Source: an uncultured bacterium
GTDB lineage: Bacteria; Planctomycetota; UBA1135; GCA-002686595
Assembly (NCBI GenBank): GCA_938083085.1
Contig: CALLKX010000037.1
Location: 1-64,000, forward strand
DNA: 64,000 nucleotides
Reading direction: 5' to 3'
Part shown: one piece after another, positions 62,297 through 64,000 of the stretch
Layout of the letters: each line of letters starts with the position of its first letter
Numbering within the stretch: position 1 is the stretch's first letter
Made by a program: the position numbers and the translations under genes
The notes under the pieces: model-generated
The model's input: the letters and a program-made list of their open reading frames with translations, nothing else
Told to the model about the DNA's origin: nothing
The model's database searches: none

Positions 62297-63154
62297 GTGT
62301 TTCAGCTTCTCCGATCCCTCAAGGCCAACAGGACCCTCCTGTGGAGCTTCGTGGGCCGAGATCTCAAGTCTCGTTACGTCGGGTCAAGCCTCGGATTCTT
62401 CTGGTCGGTCATCTACCCGATCATGAACCTGGCGGTCTATTTGCTGGTCTTCCAGATCATCCTCAAGATGACCTGGGACGCGGACAAGAGCTCGCAGGAG
62501 GTCGTGCTGCTGATGCTGGTCGCGATCGTCAGCTGGACCGCCTTCGCGGAGGCCACCTCCCGCTCCACCAACGTGCTGGTGGACAACCAGAACCTCATCC
62601 AGAAGGTGGTCTTCCCCTCCGAGGTGCTGCCGGCCTACGTGACGATCTCCGCGATGGTCAACATGACGATCGCGCTCCCGATCGTCCTCCTCGCGCTGCT
62701 CTACGCGAAGCTCAATCCGACCGACGACCCCGCCGTCCTCGCGGCGGCTGCGGCCAGCGGACACCAGGGCGTCCAGCTCGGCGCTCAGCTCCTCTGGGTC
62801 CCGCTGTTGCTCGTGCTCCAGGCCCTCTTCACCGCCGGGCTCGGCTACTTCCTCGCCGCCTTCAACCTGTTCTGGCGCGACACCTTCCACGTGATCGGTG
62901 TCGCCCTGACGGTCTGGATGTTCATCACGCCGATCTTCTATCCACCCCAGCGGATGATCGACAAGGACTACGGCTGGATGCTCGAGGTCAACCCGATGCA
63001 CTGGCTGATGGACATGTACCGCAACGTCCTCGTCCAGAACCACGCGCCCGACCCCCAGCAGCTCCTCAGCTTCACGGCGGCGGGCCTCGTGGTGTTCGCG
63101 ATCGGGTCCAGTTTCTTCAGCAAGCAGAAGTCCAAGTTCTCCGACCTTCTCTGA
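62297..63154 (+). CDS. wzm: ABC-2 type polysaccharide export permease (Wzm/KpsM-like)
   Basis: A 285-residue membrane protein with six helices. Family motifs include LKANRTLLWSFVGRDLKSRYVGSSLGFFWSVIYPIMNL at the start, NLIQKVVFPSEVLPAYVTI, FLAAFNLFWRDTFHVIGV and FITPIFYPPQRM, then NPMHWLMDMYRNVLV. It exports O-antigen, teichoic or capsular glycan with the ATPase encoded next. The start is placed at GTG (62297), which gives the usual short N-terminus; a TTG 60 bp upstream has a proline-rich leader. Confidence 0.9.
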   Translation: MFQLLRSLKANRTLLWSFVGRDLKSRYVGSSLGFFWSVIYPIMNLAVYLLVFQIILKMTWDADKSSQEVVLLMLVAIVSWTAFAEATSRSTNVLVDNQNLIQKVVFPSEVLPAYVTISAMVNMTIALPIVLLALLYAKLNPTDDPAVLAAAAASGHQGVQLGAQLLWVPLLLVLQALFTAGLGYFLAAFNLFWRDTFHVIGVALTVWMFITPIFYPPQRMIDKDYGWMLEVNPMHWLMDMYRNVLVQNHAPDPQQLLSFTAAGLVVFAIGSSFFSKQKSKFSDLL

Positions 63155-63191
63155 GGCTGCGCTCTGCCGCCTCTCCAGAGACGTCCCCCCC

Positions 63192-64000
63192 ATGTACGAC
63201 AGCAGCAATCCCAGCGACGCAAAGCCCGCAACCAATGCCATGGGCGGCTCCGCGATCGTCGCGCGCGGCGTCAGCAAGGCGTACCGCATGTACGACAAGC
63301 CGGTCCACCGGCTCTGGGACCTCATGCTCCCCGGTGGCCCCCGCGGACGTGAGTTCTGGGCCGTCCGCGACGTCTACCTCGACATCCCAAAGGGATCGAC
63401 CGTCGGCATCATCGGCGAGAACGGCGCGGGCAAGAGCACCCTGCTCAAGCTCCTCACCGGGATCACCCAGCCGACCAACGGCGAGATCCTCACCCGCGGG
63501 CGAATCGCCTCCCTGCTCGAGCTGGGCGCGGGCTTCCACCCCGAGTTCTCCGGGCGAGAGAACATTCGCCTCAACTGCTCCATCCTCGGGATGACCGAAG
63601 CGGAGACCGAGGAGCGCTTCCACGCCATCGTCGAGTTCTCCGAGCTTGGAGAGTTCATCGACCGGCCGGTCAAGACGTACAGCTCCGGGATGCACGTACG
63701 CCTCGGCTTCTCGGTGGCGACGACCGTAGATCCCGAGATCCTCATCATCGATGAGGCCCTCTCGGTGGGCGACGAGCACTTCAAGGGCAAGTGCATCAAC
63801 CGGCTCAACGAGTTCCAGGAACAGGGCAAGACCACCCTCTTCGTCTCCCACGACATGGGCTCGGTGAAGTCCATGTGCAAGCACGTGGTCCTCATGCACG
63901 AGGGCCGCGTCCTTGAGCAGGGCACCGCGGAGGAGGTGGCGGACGAGTACCTCAAGCGTGCCCACGCGCGCGGGAACGAGCGGATGTCCGCCATCAACCG
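63192..64000 (+). CDS. wzt: ABC polysaccharide export ATPase (Wzt/KpsT-like), 3' part missing
   Basis: The first 269 residues of the exporter ATPase: Walker A GENGAGKST, signature YSSGMHVRLGF, Walker B ILIIDEALSVGD, and FVSHDMGSVKSMCKHVVLMHEGR. The window ends before it can be seen whether a C-terminal glycan-binding domain, as in Wzt, follows. It begins 37 bp after the permease and forms the exporter with it. The substrate glycan is unknown; glycosyltransferases would be expected just outside the window. Confidence 0.93.
   Translation, partial: MYDSSNPSDAKPATNAMGGSAIVARGVSKAYRMYDKPVHRLWDLMLPGGPRGREFWAVRDVYLDIPKGSTVGIIGENGAGKSTLLKLLTGITQPTNGEILTRGRIASLLELGAGFHPEFSGRENIRLNCSILGMTEAETEERFHAIVEFSELGEFIDRPVKTYSSGMHVRLGFSVATTVDPEILIIDEALSVGDEHFKGKCINRLNEFQEQGKTTLFVSHDMGSVKSMCKHVVLMHEGRVLEQGTAEEVADEYLKRAHARGNERMSAIN

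Overview
The window is a 64 kb piece of a very GC-rich bacterial chromosome, densely coded on both strands. The gene content points to a free-living, Gram-negative-type heterotroph, most likely a Planctomycetota (inference). It holds a secreted DUF1080-type protein, a Tat-exported Gfo/Idh/MocA oxidoreductase, very large envelope proteins made of carboxypeptidase-regulatory-like repeats, a TIG-domain matrixin protease, a membrane pyrophosphatase and a PPi-type phosphofructokinase. A MYXO-CTERM-like protein tail means Myxococcota cannot be excluded. I see no rRNA, IS element, integrase, phage gene or CRISPR array; there is one tRNA.

Layout. 0-8.5 kb: DAHP synthase coupled to a histidine ammonia-lyase, a carboxypeptidase-regulatory-like protein, a zinc-ribbon peptidase-like protein coupled to a GNAT acetyltransferase, a polysaccharide flippase and a DUF1080 protein. 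8.5-19 kb: a TonB-dependent receptor divergent from tonB, two small envelope proteins, a lone molybdopterin oxidoreductase coupled to an SDR, tandem BamE-like lipoproteins and two GT4 glycosyltransferases. 19-36 kb: a 1014-residue repeat protein, a porin-like protein behind complementary G10/C10 tracts, a secreted protein of unknown function, a hybrid histidine kinase, a tail-anchored FHA protein divergent from an ABC operon, a DedA protein, the membrane pyrophosphatase, rsfS with an apparent ATC start, and a second hybrid kinase. 36-51 kb: a lipocalin, a matrixin with its coupled partner, a cupredoxin protein, PPi-phosphofructokinase, a tRNA-Leu whose anticodon reads AAG, a large membrane-anchored protein, an aminotransferase, an HD phosphohydrolase, a bacterioferritin-like protein, a tRNA-queuosine mannosyltransferase-type GT and the Gfo/Idh/MocA protein. 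51-64 kb: leuB-like and fused leuDC-like genes, a beta-oxidation-type run (thiolase, hydroxyacyl-CoA dehydrogenase, two cyclophilins, enoyl-CoA hydratase, thiolase), a SirB1/transglutaminase-like protein, a Lon-N protein, and a Wzm/Wzt exporter cut by the window end.

How they fit together. Membrane pyrophosphatase and PPi-phosphofructokinase suggest a PPi-based energy economy. The thiolase-hydroxyacyl-CoA dehydrogenase-hydratase run is a C4-acyl-CoA/beta-oxidation module with two prolyl isomerases inserted. The flippase, four glycosyltransferase-family genes and the ABC-2 exporter belong to surface glycan and RNA modification work. Many neighbours overlap by ATGA, GTGA or TGATG, and few genes have a clear Shine-Dalgarno sequence, so translational coupling appears to be a main way of linking genes here. 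Short tandem repeats of 11-15 bp recur in linkers and spacers.
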